From Hippopus hippopus (taxonomy: Eukaryota > Mollusca > Bivalvia > Cardiida > Cardiidae), in the NCBI GenBank assembly GCA_946811185.2, contig OX328110.1, positions 10,210,516-10,274,515 on the forward strand: a stretch of 64,000 nucleotides of DNA. Reading direction: 5' to 3'. Numbering within the stretch: position 1 is the first letter of the stretch; every line of letters begins with the position of its first letter. Shown in pieces: positions 59,901-64,000 of the stretch. Position numbers and translations under genes: made by a program. The notes under the pieces are model-generated. The model was not told the DNA's origin. It did no database searches and was given only the letters and a program-made list of their open reading frames with translations.

Positions 59901-62152
59901 TGTTGACTTTAGTAAATTTTCTGAATGTCAAAGGACCAGTCTACCTCATGATTCAGATGGTTGTTATACAGAATAGATTTTATAGATTGATTATTATGAC
60001 TTGCTTGGTATCATGCATCATGGAGATGCATTAAATCCCCTCTTGCTGGAGCATAGCCTACATTAAAAAAACCAACGAGCTGAAAGCTACAACATCCTAC
60101 AAGTTTGCCCATGGGCCCTTGAGGTTCCATTGGTCTATCAAAGAATGCCAAAATTTTAATTTCAGTCTTTCAAGAAAGACCGATGGAGCTTCAAAGGCCT
60201 GTAATTGACAGACCAAAGTCAATTCAGTGTCTACTTCTTGTCCAAACATGATGTGGTACACCAACCGATCAACAGATCTCACAAAGCAATGAACTGTACC
60301 CTTCCTTATTTGAAAGCAGATATAGTTGTAAGGTTATACATCTGATTCATTCAGAAAGTTAACTCAATCTTTAACAAACAACAAAATTTTGTACTCCTCC
60401 AAATTGAAAGCAAATTGCAGATATCAGGTTAAATGTGGCTTATACAATGGGATTAATGTTTAAAATGTGAAGGAAACATCGTGGTAAAAAGGACAAAATG
60501 CTAGTAACTAGCATTTTCTCCATTTTCCACAATGTTTCCTAAAGGCCTATTCTTCAGGGCTGTTAAAACAAGAGTTGTCTGATAAAGGGTGAAATAGTCA
60601 ACCCTATAGTGGTTACAATACCTCTGTTTTGGTTTTCAATTGTACACATTTCTTCATCTATCAGACCATCACAATCATTATCAATACCATCTCCTACCAC
60701 GGTCGTCGATGGAACACAAATCTATAAACAGAGAGTTCTATGTTAACTATGTAACTTTTTACACAATTTTTGGGCAAAATTTTGGACTTGTCCAGGTTAT
60801 AAGCATTTATTAACAGGAAATATAACAGGGACCGTATAATGGCATTTGTAGAAAACATTGTGGGGGAAAAAAAGAAATTGCCTGTACCCTATCTATAAGT
60901 ATATTCTAGCGAAATTATGTCGGAAATTTAACCCTTTAGCTGTTGGGCGCAACTCACTGACATTTTGCAGACAGTGACGATCAAGATCAGACTGCACAGA
61001 AGATCTACTTTGTCTGATAAGGAGATTATTTTTCTCAAAAAAATCAGTTTGTAATAACATTAGACTCTATTCATATTATTTCTATCGGTTTGAAATTTTT
61101 TTTTTAACTGCTACAGCAGGATAAGGGTTATTATTGTAGTCTTTTTTCCAAAGTGAAAATTTCCATTTTGTTTATTTGACATACTAGGAGTCAAAATGGT
61201 ATATAACTATACTGAATAAAGTTCAAAGTTTGATTGCTTAAAATTTTACAATAAGTTTTTGTAAAGAATGTGAATTTTTATAACTCCATTATGGTATCAT
61301 TAAATTTGGACAAAATATTACTGTAAAATGATGAAAAGATAGAGGAAATTTGGTTTTTTCAGTGAAAGATAAAAATTTATTTCATTGTGCTAACATCATT
61401 GGTAATATTTTCACCAGTGGCGCAATATTTGTTTTTTGGGTGAAAGATCAAAATTCATAACATCATCAGCAATATTTTCAAGAGTGGCACACACCCACTC
61501 GTGAAAATATTACTGATGATGTTCACTTGATGAAATAAATTGTGATCTTCCCTGAAAAAAACAAACATTTTATTTATTTCATGTTTCTAACCCCTTTTTT
61601 ATTGGGACTTTCATCAAAATCCAGTACAGTTGTTTTCGGTAATTCCCCGTAGTGTACCCACTACATATAAGAACACATTATAATATTATGTAAAGCGCAA
61701 GAAATGTGTGTAATGTGTGTAAATTACATCATAAATCCCACTTATTGAATGGTATGGACTGTTTAACTAGGTAAATAGTGTGTAGGAACTACTGTTTCCA
61801 CCTTTATTTGAAGAGTAACTGAAATATTTACAGTTAATTTCATTGGTAGTAAACATGAATTATCAATTATTTCCCAATAAACTACCGAAAAGTAAGAAAT
61901 AAATAGATAAAGTTTGGTAGAAAAAGCCATTCACCTTAGTAATTTGTCAAAATACCACTATTTATCCATGCAGTGTTACAAAGCAAAAACCATGTGATTC
62001 CTTGATAATACATTGGTACTTACAGTATTGATAGGGGCCAATCGTAGACCTGTGGGCATTCCGTAGGTTTCATATTTGGCTGTGCCATACATAAACCCAC
62101 CAAACACAGATATGGGAGAGTCATGTCGAAGTGTATGGGTACCTGGGGCAAG
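38809..62152 (-). CDS. IgGFc-binding-like / TSP1 x9 / LDLa extracellular protein, partial (14 exons)
   Basis: Fourteen exons on the minus strand, phase-consistent from first to last, give about 680 residues. Order: end of an IgGFc-binding N-terminal-like domain ([29 protein letters not shown]), an Asp-rich [15 protein letters not shown] plus [12 protein letters not shown] block resembling MopE-type metal-binding motifs, nine TSP1 repeats (WxxW core, six Cys, CTNPxPxxNG, ending CNTLNCP-like), and an LDL-receptor class A repeat ([10 protein letters not shown]...DCDDGSDE). Such architectures are typical of secreted or surface adhesive and immune-type proteins in molluscs; the real role is unknown. 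Nearly every TSP1 repeat is one phase 1-1 exon of 168-186 bp, the arrangement that allows exon duplication. The start is beyond the window's right edge; the LDLa exon ends in a good donor (GTTAGT), so at least one more 3' exon exists that I could not find. The gene is convergent with RNASEH2B. Confidence 0.9.
39039..39242 (+). mobile_element. Family 1 MITE
   Basis: TTTGTTTGGAAAGGGTTAA end; hairpin GGAGAAATTGCTTGTAAAAA. The terminal TTAA is shared with the following minus copy (39,239-39,415), which in turn meets a third, centrally deleted copy (39,411-39,523): three in a row. Confidence 0.86.
39239..39415 (-). mobile_element. Family 1 MITE
   Basis: TTAATCTTTACTGTACAGCA start, GGGTTGTTAACC end; the hairpin left arm is lost. 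Confidence 0.8.
39411..39523 (+). mobile_element. Family 1 MITE, central deletion
   Basis: Both ends are present (TTAACCCTGTAACAAATAAT; TGGTAAAGAGTTAA), but the hairpin and most of the right half are gone, leaving 113 bp. Confidence 0.83.
39729..39955 (-). mobile_element. Family 1 MITE
   Basis: TTAA at both ends; hairpin GGAAAAGGAGAATATAGCTG with two changes. Confidence 0.9.
40328..40548 (-). CDS. TSP1-gene exon L: TSP1 repeat 9 plus linker
   Basis: 221 bp, phase 1 to 0, acceptor TTATTACAG, donor AGT|GTATGT. Contains [17 protein letters not shown] and [17 protein letters not shown], then an acidic linker [12 protein letters not shown]. The donor was chosen because it leads in phase into the LDLa exon; reading on reaches a stop in the intron. 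Confidence 0.85.
40942..41109 (-). CDS. TSP1-gene exon K: TSP1 repeat 8, GC donor
   Basis: 168 bp, phase 1-1, acceptor TTAAAACAG. Contains [40 protein letters not shown] and CNGTC. The phase 1 end expected from sister exons falls at ACAG|GCAAGT, so this looks like a GC-AG intron; no GT donor fits nearby. Confidence 0.9.
41499..41710 (+). mobile_element. Family 4 TTAA-flanked hairpin element
   Basis: Bounded by TTAA on both sides with ends TTAACCCATAGGCTGC and GGATAAGGGTTAA. The internal hairpin is formed by CATCAAGATTAGACTGCACA and its complement. Confidence 0.85.
42441..42605 (+). mobile_element. Family 1 MITE
   Basis: CCTTTACCAAATAATCCCGT start; hairpin GAAGAAAATGCTGGTTACCA. Confidence 0.82.
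42650..42785. repeat. Inverted repeat, ~50 bp arms
   Basis: The left arm starts AACCGGTTGTGTGTGATATC at 42,650; the right arm ends with the complement (ATATCACACACAACCAGTT) at 42,785; about 30 bp of spacer; few mismatches. No family assigned. Confidence 0.9.
43581..43782. repeat. Tandem duplication, 101 bp x 2
   Basis: TCTTGTCAAAGATTCCGAAT at 43,582 recurs at 43,683; the copies differ at few positions, including GACATGCGCGATATG versus GACGTGCAGGATATG. Confidence 0.88.
44105..44340 (+). mobile_element. Family 3 palindromic element
   Basis: GCCATGCTCTGTGAAAAGAG at the left and GAAACATGGCTCAT at the right; the inner hairpin is decayed. Confidence 0.87.
45419..45576. repeat. Long near-perfect palindrome
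   Basis: Arms 45,419-45,496 and 45,500-45,576 are complementary with one mismatch and one length difference in a T run; the spacer is AAA. The centre is AACCGCAAAGCGGTT. Confidence 0.95.
46000..46197 (-). mobile_element. Family 4 hairpin element, reversed
   Basis: Reverse order: ACTCAAATATTGTGATTTCA first, then the ATCAGGCTGCATGTTTTGTG hairpin, then CGCCTAGCAGCCTAAGG. Confidence 0.8.
46216..46386 (-). CDS. TSP1-gene exon J: TSP1 repeat 7
   Basis: 171 bp, phase 1-1, acceptor CTTTAAACAG, donor GTAAGT. Contains [40 protein letters not shown] and CNTLNCP. Confidence 0.96.
46517..46608 (-). pseudogene. Partial copy of TSP1 exon I
   Basis: These 92 bp match 47,062-47,153 inside exon I with two mismatches and no gap at a constant offset of 545 bp. 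The copy lacks the 5' half of the exon (with the WxxW core) and both splice sites, so it cannot be a functional repeat. Confidence 0.9.
46728..46925 (+). mobile_element. Family 1 MITE
   Basis: GAAAGCTTTTGAAACACTTT, hairpin GGAAAAATGCTATTTACAAG, end TCATCTGGTAAAGAG. A second left arm fragment precedes it (46,675-46,725). Confidence 0.83.
47049..47222 (-). CDS. TSP1-gene exon I: TSP1 repeat 6
   Basis: 174 bp, phase 1-1, acceptor CCTTGACAG, donor GTATGA. Contains [40 protein letters not shown] and CYAGIMCP. A 92 bp piece of this exon is duplicated at 46,517-46,608. Confidence 0.96.
47251..47513 (-). mobile_element. Family 3 palindromic element
   Basis: Reverse orientation, with AAGAAAGTCATCACATAGTT near the left and CTCAGAGCATAGCCCA at the right end. 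Confidence 0.87.
48151..48321 (-). CDS. TSP1-gene exon H: TSP1 repeat 5
   Basis: 171 bp, phase 1-1, acceptor TTTTTCAG, donor GTAAGT. Contains [40 protein letters not shown] and CNTFNCP. Confidence 0.96.
48398..48569 (+). mobile_element. Family 1 MITE, left end missing
   Basis: Hairpin GTGGGAAAAGGAGAAAATGC intact; end TCTGGTAACGAGTTAA. Confidence 0.85.
48620..48842 (+). mobile_element. Family 3 palindromic element
   Basis: Starts GTGAGTCATGCTCTTTGAAA; the hairpin AGCCTGCACAGTCTGTGCAG is intact; the right end is decayed. Confidence 0.85.
48958..49453 (+). mobile_element. Family 2 fold-back element
   Basis: Starts TAGAGGATATTTG like the copy at 1,626. It has the same hairpin and tail (GTGGCGTACCCCCTGCGCA) and ends GCATGAAATAAA. 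Confidence 0.88.
49511..49723 (+). mobile_element. Family 4 TTAA-flanked hairpin element
   Basis: TTAACCCTTAAAGCGCC start, CTCTAAGGGTTAA end; 213 bp. The hairpin GTAGATCAAGATCAGGCTGC is followed by its near-perfect complement. Confidence 0.88.
49738..49834. repeat. Tandem duplication, 49 bp x 2
   Basis: AGCTGATATACATACACAAA at 49,740 recurs at 49,789; the two units are almost identical. Confidence 0.88.
49840..50135 (+). mobile_element. SINE, same family
   Basis: TTCATTCCTCTCTCACCACT, AACAGCCAGTGGCTTGGGAA and ATTGAACACTAAACAATCAA match; the tRNA-like head is decayed (CTGTTCAAATCCTCATCTC). Confidence 0.8.
50431..50731 (+). mobile_element. Family 3 element with internal tandem duplication
   Basis: The usual structure, but the segment TATGTGATAACTAGCTAGGT...ATGTATCACA is present twice (about 48 bp apart, 50,605-50,700). 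Lies some 25 bp outside TSP1 exon G. Confidence 0.85.
50758..50928 (-). CDS. TSP1-gene exon G: TSP1 repeat 4
   Basis: 171 bp, phase 1-1, acceptor GTTTTACAG, donor GTAAGT. Contains [40 protein letters not shown] and CVLPNCP. Confidence 0.96.
51186..51413 (-). mobile_element. Family 1 MITE
   Basis: TTAACTCTTTACAAAACAAC start, GTGGTACAGGGTCAAC end. Confidence 0.88.
51414..51572 (-). mobile_element. Family 1 MITE, outer end missing
   Basis: Directly follows the previous copy; TGAAAGCATTTTGCAGTCAA start, TTTGTAAAGGGTTAA end. Confidence 0.82.
51599..51812 (+). mobile_element. Family 1 MITE
   Basis: Hairpin AGAACATGCTGGTAAACAGC; the paired change ACATGC / GCATGT keeps the pairing. Confidence 0.88.
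51957..52194 (+). mobile_element. Family 3 palindromic element
   Basis: GCCATGCTCTGTGAAAAGGG at left and AACATGGCTCATAT at right; hairpin CAGGTCAGGCTG / CAGGCTGACCTG. Confidence 0.9.
52206..52432 (-). mobile_element. Family 1 MITE with perfect hairpin
   Basis: CTTTTACCACAAAACACAAT start, GTGTGGTTAAAAGGTT end. The centre 52,311-52,377 is a perfect palindrome of 33 bp arms around a single A. Confidence 0.93.
52530..52758 (+). mobile_element. Family 1 MITE
   Basis: TTAA at both ends, 229 bp, nearly intact hairpin; one of the best full-length copies. Confidence 0.94.
52771..52974 (-). mobile_element. Family 1 MITE, diverged
   Basis: AGAATTCTCAAAACTGCAAG, hairpin GGAGAAAATACTGGTTACCA with a shortened right arm. 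Confidence 0.8.
53307..53477 (-). CDS. TSP1-gene exon F: TSP1 repeat 3
   Basis: 171 bp, phase 1-1, acceptor ATTTACAG, donor GTTTGT. Contains [40 protein letters not shown] and CNTLNCP. The second core Trp is kept (DWAVW). Confidence 0.95.
53540..53760 (+). mobile_element. Family 1 MITE
   Basis: AACCTTTACCTCACAATCCC start, TTTGGTAAAGGCTTAA end. Lies about 60 bp outside TSP1 exon F. Confidence 0.86.
53977..54141. mobile_element. Family 1 double-left-arm (snap-back) derivative
   Basis: The left half is the usual plus left arm (TTTAGCGACCCTGAAGAAGA). The right half is the same arm inverted (CTTCTTCCTCTAGATTGTTA ... GGGTTAA) instead of the normal right half, so the whole 165 bp is one large imperfect palindrome. 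Confidence 0.85.
54746..54840 (-). CDS. TSP1-gene exon E2: second half of TSP1 repeat 2
   Basis: Acceptor TTCATACAG, donor GTAAGT; starts in phase 2 and ends in phase 1. Encodes [18 protein letters not shown] ... CDSGILCP, completing the repeat begun in E1. The 739 bp intron between the halves carries a SINE and a family 3 element. Confidence 0.92.
54868..55165 (-). mobile_element. SINE, same family, reversed
   Basis: AAGGTGTTGAATGCCATTTT through CACTTGCCGCTATCCCAAGT to GAGCATGCAACCCCTGATTT. It occupies much of the intron splitting TSP1 repeat 2. Confidence 0.82.
55196..55388 (-). mobile_element. Family 3 palindromic element, shortened
   Basis: Reverse orientation with GCAGAAAATTGACCAATGGC and GATGCATTAAGCTTCC; the hairpin centre is lost. 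Lies in the intron that splits TSP1 repeat 2. Confidence 0.82.
55580..55658 (-). CDS. TSP1-gene exon E1: first half of TSP1 repeat 2
   Basis: Acceptor CTGTTTCAG, donor GTAAGT. Encodes [17 protein letters not shown] then ATGTKLRS. Ends in phase 2, so this repeat, unlike the others, is split by an intron. Confidence 0.92.
55716..55930. mobile_element. Family 1 double-left-arm derivative
   Basis: The left half has CATAAAATCCTGAGTTTTCA. The right half ends TTGTTGAAATCTTGGGTCAT, the same arm inverted. Two hairpin centres lie between (TACTTGTAATAAGTATTT and ATGCTGGTTACCAACATTTT). Confidence 0.75.
56028..56328 (-). mobile_element. Family 1 MITE split by a SINE-like fragment
   Basis: ATATGGCTGAGATAGCAGAA to ACAAAAAGAG on the left; ATAATGTTTTTAAGAGCCTT to GGTTAACCC on the right. 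The 56,103-56,265 insert has GTCTTGTCCAAGGACACTCC, typical of SINE bodies. Confidence 0.7.
56323..56508 (+). mobile_element. Family 1 MITE
   Basis: Starts on a TTAA shared with the previous copy; hairpin AGAAAATGCTGGAAACAAGA. Confidence 0.84.
56508..56730 (+). mobile_element. Family 1 MITE
   Basis: GTAACTCTTTACCAAACAAG start; hairpin GGATAAAATGTTGGTAACCA. Confidence 0.86.
56735..57000 (+). mobile_element. SINE, same family
   Basis: GAGGTTGTCAGTTATGGGTT (box B region), GTGGACAAGTAGCCAGTGGC, then GTCCAGGAAATCATAGATAG. Confidence 0.78.
57030..57226 (+). mobile_element. Family 1 MITE, left hairpin arm deleted
   Basis: AAAACATTGTAGGTTACCAG marks the join of the outer stem to the loop and right arm. 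Confidence 0.84.
57377..57604 (-). mobile_element. Family 1 MITE
   Basis: CAACTCTTTACCAAATAACA start, nearly perfect hairpin, GTGTGGTAAAAGGATAA end; 50 bp from TSP1 exon D. Confidence 0.9.
57658..57843 (-). CDS. TSP1-gene exon D: TSP1 repeat 1
   Basis: Acceptor AATTTCAG, donor GTAAAA, 186 bp, phase 1-1. Contains [37 protein letters not shown] and a closing CTPSIDCP. Confidence 0.95.
57905..58165 (+). mobile_element. SINE, same family
   Basis: CATTCATTCCTTTCTCACAG, GGGAAAGCAGCCAGTGGCTT, ATGGTGTTTAACAGTAAACA. Confidence 0.82.
58766..58816 (-). CDS. TSP1-gene exon C: short DGDG exon
   Basis: Acceptor TATTGACAG, donor GTAAGT, 51 bp, phase 1-1. Encodes [17 protein letters not shown], the second half of the Asp-rich block followed by a Pro linker into the TSP1 array. 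Confidence 0.88.
58860..60350. other. Intron C-B of the TSP1 gene
   Basis: Contains a repeat tail with TCTGTCCGGACGGAGGTACG and GACAGACGG runs (59,190-59,330), a family 3 copy (59,801-60,061), and an unassigned open stretch at 60,097-60,282 on the minus strand of unknown meaning. Confidence 0.55.
59801..60061 (+). mobile_element. Family 3 palindromic element
   Basis: TATGAGCCATGCTCTGTATA start, GGAGCATAGCCTAC end; the hairpin GGTCAGCCTGCACAGTCTGC is largely kept. Confidence 0.88.
60359..60592 (-). mobile_element. Family 1 MITE
   Basis: TTAACTCAATCTTTAACAAA start; hairpin GGACAAAATGCTAGTAACTA with a compensated pair (CTAG/CTAG). Confidence 0.86.
60622..60721 (-). CDS. TSP1-gene exon B: DNDCDG Asp-rich motif
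   Basis: Acceptor TTTATAG, donor GTATTG, phase 0 to 1. Encodes [17 protein letters not shown], the signature of MopE-like metal-binding motifs, which often follows IgGFc-binding domains in invertebrate proteins. Confidence 0.9.
60928..61134 (+). mobile_element. Family 4 TTAA-flanked hairpin element
   Basis: TTAACCCTTTAGCTGTTGGG start, GCAGGATAAGGGTTA end. The right hairpin arm is partly deleted (AGAAGATCTACTTTGTCTG). Confidence 0.83.
61333..61905 (+). mobile_element. Family 2 fold-back element with duplicated front arm
   Basis: Carries the family hairpin and tail, but the first arm occurs twice (near 61,333-61,430 and 61,430-61,480) before the second arm at 61,498. Confidence 0.8.
62024..62152 (-). 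CDS. TSP1-gene exon A: end of IgGFc-binding-like domain
   Basis: Acceptor TTCCCACAG, donor GTAAGT, phase 0-0, 43 codons. Motifs [19 protein letters not shown] and [15 protein letters not shown] match the C-terminal end of the IgGFc-binding N-terminal domain (typically ...YGFGxxESYGxPxGMRL). The rest of that domain must lie upstream, outside the window. Confidence 0.88.
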
Positions 62153-62180
62153 CTGTGGGAAAAAAATGAGATACTTTTAT

Positions 62181-62412
62181 TTAACTCTTTACTAGATGAG
62201 AATATTTTAGACCTTAGTTCTTTTTGAAAGCATCTGTAGATGACAAACTGTATGCCTTCCAAATGATAGGATTTGTCCTTCAAAAGGAGGGAACTGTTAC
62301 GGCAATAGGCAGAAAATGCTGGTAAACAGTGTTTTCTCTTTTTTCCACAATCTTTTCATAGGTTATTTTTTTCATGGCAGTAAAAACTTTGTACTGTTTG
62401 GTATAGGTTTAA
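62181..62412 (-). mobile_element. Family 1 MITE
   Basis: TTAA at both ends, 232 bp; starts about 28 bp outside TSP1-gene exon A. The TTAA at 62,409 is shared with the next copy. Confidence 0.9.
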
Positions 62413-62603
62413 CTGAAACACAGAGGACAAAACTGTAGACTTGGCCTTTCTGAAAAGGATTAGCAGACAACAAATAAATTATAGCTCTGATGATGGGATT
62501 TGTGTATGACATGGGAGAAAACATTGTGGGGAATGAAAAAAATGCTTTAAAAACTTTCCTGTCCATGGTTGTAAAGCAGCTGCATTGTTTGGTACTGGGT
62601 TAA
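62409..62603 (-). mobile_element. Family 1 MITE, hairpin right arm reduced
   Basis: TTAACTGAAACACAGAGGAC start, TTGGTACTGGGTTAA end; head-to-tail with the previous copy. Confidence 0.85.
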
Positions 62604-62624
62604 CTCATTGAGTTCCAAATTAAT

Positions 62625-63120
62625 GCTATAAATACAGAATATTTTGTTGTAGTAACTTTCCTGGTGCTTGTATTTAATTTGAGCAGCGTCAGAAAATTTG
62701 ATGTTGCGCAAGACCGAAGGTCGAGCGCAATGTCAAAATTTTCTTACACAGCAAGAAGTAAATTCTAGCACAAGGGAAGTTACTACAACATAATATACCT
62801 TTTATTATGTATACCTGCAACTTTCAATGACAACATTTTTGCAATTATTGACATTTCATTCAAAAATAGTAAACAAAATGAGACAATTAACAGTGTGGAT
62901 AGTTGTAAGTCTGTTTTTGTGGATGGCGGATTAGTATTACAGCGTAACATTTTGACCAATCAATTTGCAAATCAATGCATGCTTAGGCTGTGCACGAGAT
63001 ACGTCATCATACCATATTTGGGACCGCATTTCACAGTGTGTAGATACAGACTTTTTTTCTGTCGTGTGTGTTATTTCATCGGATTCCAATGCATGTATTT
63101 TCTCCGGAAAATTTATTGGT
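62625..63120 (+). repeat. Family 5 dispersed repeat
   Basis: Second copy. It has an inner palindrome GCGCAAGACCGAAGGTCGAGCGC and opposed arms GTTGTAGTAACTTTCC / AAGGGAAGTTACTACAAC. Confidence 0.82.
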
Positions 63121-63180
63121 ATATATAATAAACAAATTTATCAGCAAAAAGACCCAAGAGTGGTAGTAACACCCCACTTT

Positions 63181-63392
63181 TTACCATTTACCAAACAACA
63201 AAATTTATGACTAGCCTAAATTGAAAGCTTTTGCAGACAATAAAATAATTGTGACTCAAAAATAAAACTTTGCTTTTAGGAGGCTAGAAAACATTGTGGG
63301 AAAAAGAGAAAATGCTGGTGACCAGCATTTTCTCCTTTTCTCAGGCTTCTTCCATAGGGTCATTAAGTCAGGATTGTGTGGTAAAGGGTTAG
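63181..63392 (-). mobile_element. Family 1 MITE
   Basis: ACCATTTACCAAACAACAAA start; hairpin GAGAAAATGCTGGTGACCAG; GTGGTAAAGGGTTAG end. Confidence 0.88.
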
Positions 63393-63749
63393 TTTGATGG
63401 ATATTTTAAATACAAAAAAGAAGAATTCAAATGTTTTTATATGGATATAAAAGAGAGGTTAATTTGTTTAAAAATGGCAGTGGGATATTGATAAAGGTCA
63501 AAGTATGTTTTCCTTCAAAAGATTGAATGATATTTGTATGATACCAGGAAATACACGTACATGTACATGTAGTTTGATATTGTTTATATTCTTTGTTGGT
63601 ATGTTGTTGTTAATCCTGATTGGACCTTAACTACCTCTAAGACCTTAAAGAGACAATTTAATTACCCATTAAAGCAAAAAAATAAGATACAATTTGATCC
63701 CCAAATTTCTGTTATAGATAAACAAAAACATTTATTTAAGTACACACTA

Positions 63750-63968
63750 TTAGCCCTTTAACAAACTGTGTTTTAAAGACCCCAAGGAAGAAAGCTTCCA
63801 AAACCATTGTGAGACAATCCTGGTTACCAGCATTTTCTCTTTTTCAACTCAATTTTTTCTACCTTTTCACAGACAGATCTGATCATTTGAGAAACACTAT
63901 TTTGTCAACTGCAAATGCTTTCAATTTAAACAGGCCTAAAGTTTTGTTGTCAGGTTATTAAAGGTTAA
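63750..63968 (+). mobile_element. Family 1 MITE, left hairpin arm reduced
   Basis: TTAGCCCTTTAACAAACTGT start; ACCATTGTGAGACAATCCTG shows the shortened left arm; TTAA at the end. Confidence 0.85.
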
Positions 63969-64000
63969 CAGGGCAAAAAAAGAGGGTTTTTTTTTTAACC

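Larger units (their letters stand above)
62604..64000. other. Upstream intron or flank of the TSP1 gene
   Basis: Family 5 repeat, two MITEs, and 63,400-63,745 with no feature seen. No further IgGFc-binding exon is recognisable, so the rest of that domain lies beyond the window. Confidence 0.6.

Noticed and set aside
60097..60282. Extra minus-strand exon of the TSP1 gene (61 codons)
   Set aside because: No Cys pattern, no acceptor/donor pair in phase between exons C and B, and no recognisable domain.
842..63968. CRISPR-like or other regularly spaced repeat array
   Set aside because: The repeated unit is a dispersed transposable element with irregular spacing, both orientations and TTAA borders in a eukaryotic genome.

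Overview
This is eukaryotic, AT-rich, intron-rich DNA, most likely from a bivalve mollusc. The evidence is small phase-consistent exons with GT/AG borders, a TSP1/IgGFc-binding type secreted protein of a kind common in molluscs, tRNA-derived SINEs with a MESC/Meta-like body, and 'TTTAGCTC...GGCCCTC' style repeats. No species can be fixed from sequence alone. All names of repeat families below are descriptive labels coined here.

Two host genes are visible, arranged tail to tail. (1) 11,731-34,544, plus strand: a complete 11-exon gene for RNase H2 subunit B (RNASEH2B). It reads as 322 residues, is phase-consistent at every junction and ends in a PCNA-binding motif. Two E2F-like sites lie within 150 bp upstream of the ATG. 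(2) 38,809-62,152, minus strand: 14 exons of a large extracellular protein, incomplete at both ends. In order they give the end of an IgGFc-binding-like domain, a MopE-like Asp-rich DNDCDG motif, nine thrombospondin type-1 repeats and an LDL-receptor class A repeat. The start lies beyond the right edge, and the last exon(s) left of 38,809 were not found. Between 34,545 and 38,808 only repeats were seen.

Everything else is dominated by mobile DNA. The main family (family 1) is a ~225-230 bp MITE ending in TTAACCCTTTACCA / TTAACTCTTTACCA, flanked by TTAA, with a central hairpin of up to 33 bp per arm. I count roughly 90 copies or fragments, in both orientations, in introns and intergenic DNA; this is perhaps a quarter of the window (estimate by eye). 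Other families: a ~0.5 kb fold-back element (family 2), a ~240 bp palindromic element with long inverted ends (family 3), a second TTAA-flanked hairpin family (family 4), a dispersed ~0.45 kb repeat (family 5), 0.8-3 kb elements starting TTAGCTCTACTGGC and ending in a GGCCCTCAAGGGCC hairpin, tRNA-derived SINEs, and three dead mariner-type transposons (16,172-16,987; 20,146-21,416; 32,355-32,887).

Region by region: 1-11,200 is repeat-packed intergenic DNA with no recognisable gene. 11,200-11,730 is a SINE and the RNASEH2B promoter. 11,731-34,544 is RNASEH2B, whose third intron (6.5 kb) holds a four-deep nest of insertions and a mariner. 34,545-38,808 is convergent intergenic DNA. 38,809-62,152 is the TSP1 gene, with two long palindromes in its 41-46 kb intron and a recent partial copy of one TSP1 exon. 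62,153-64,000 is upstream intron or flank with three more MITEs. I found no prokaryotic operon, CRISPR array, rRNA or functional tRNA. The most unusual feature is the hairpin-MITE family: its density, its repeated interruption by other elements at the hairpin, its loss of hairpin arms and its rearranged double-armed derivatives.
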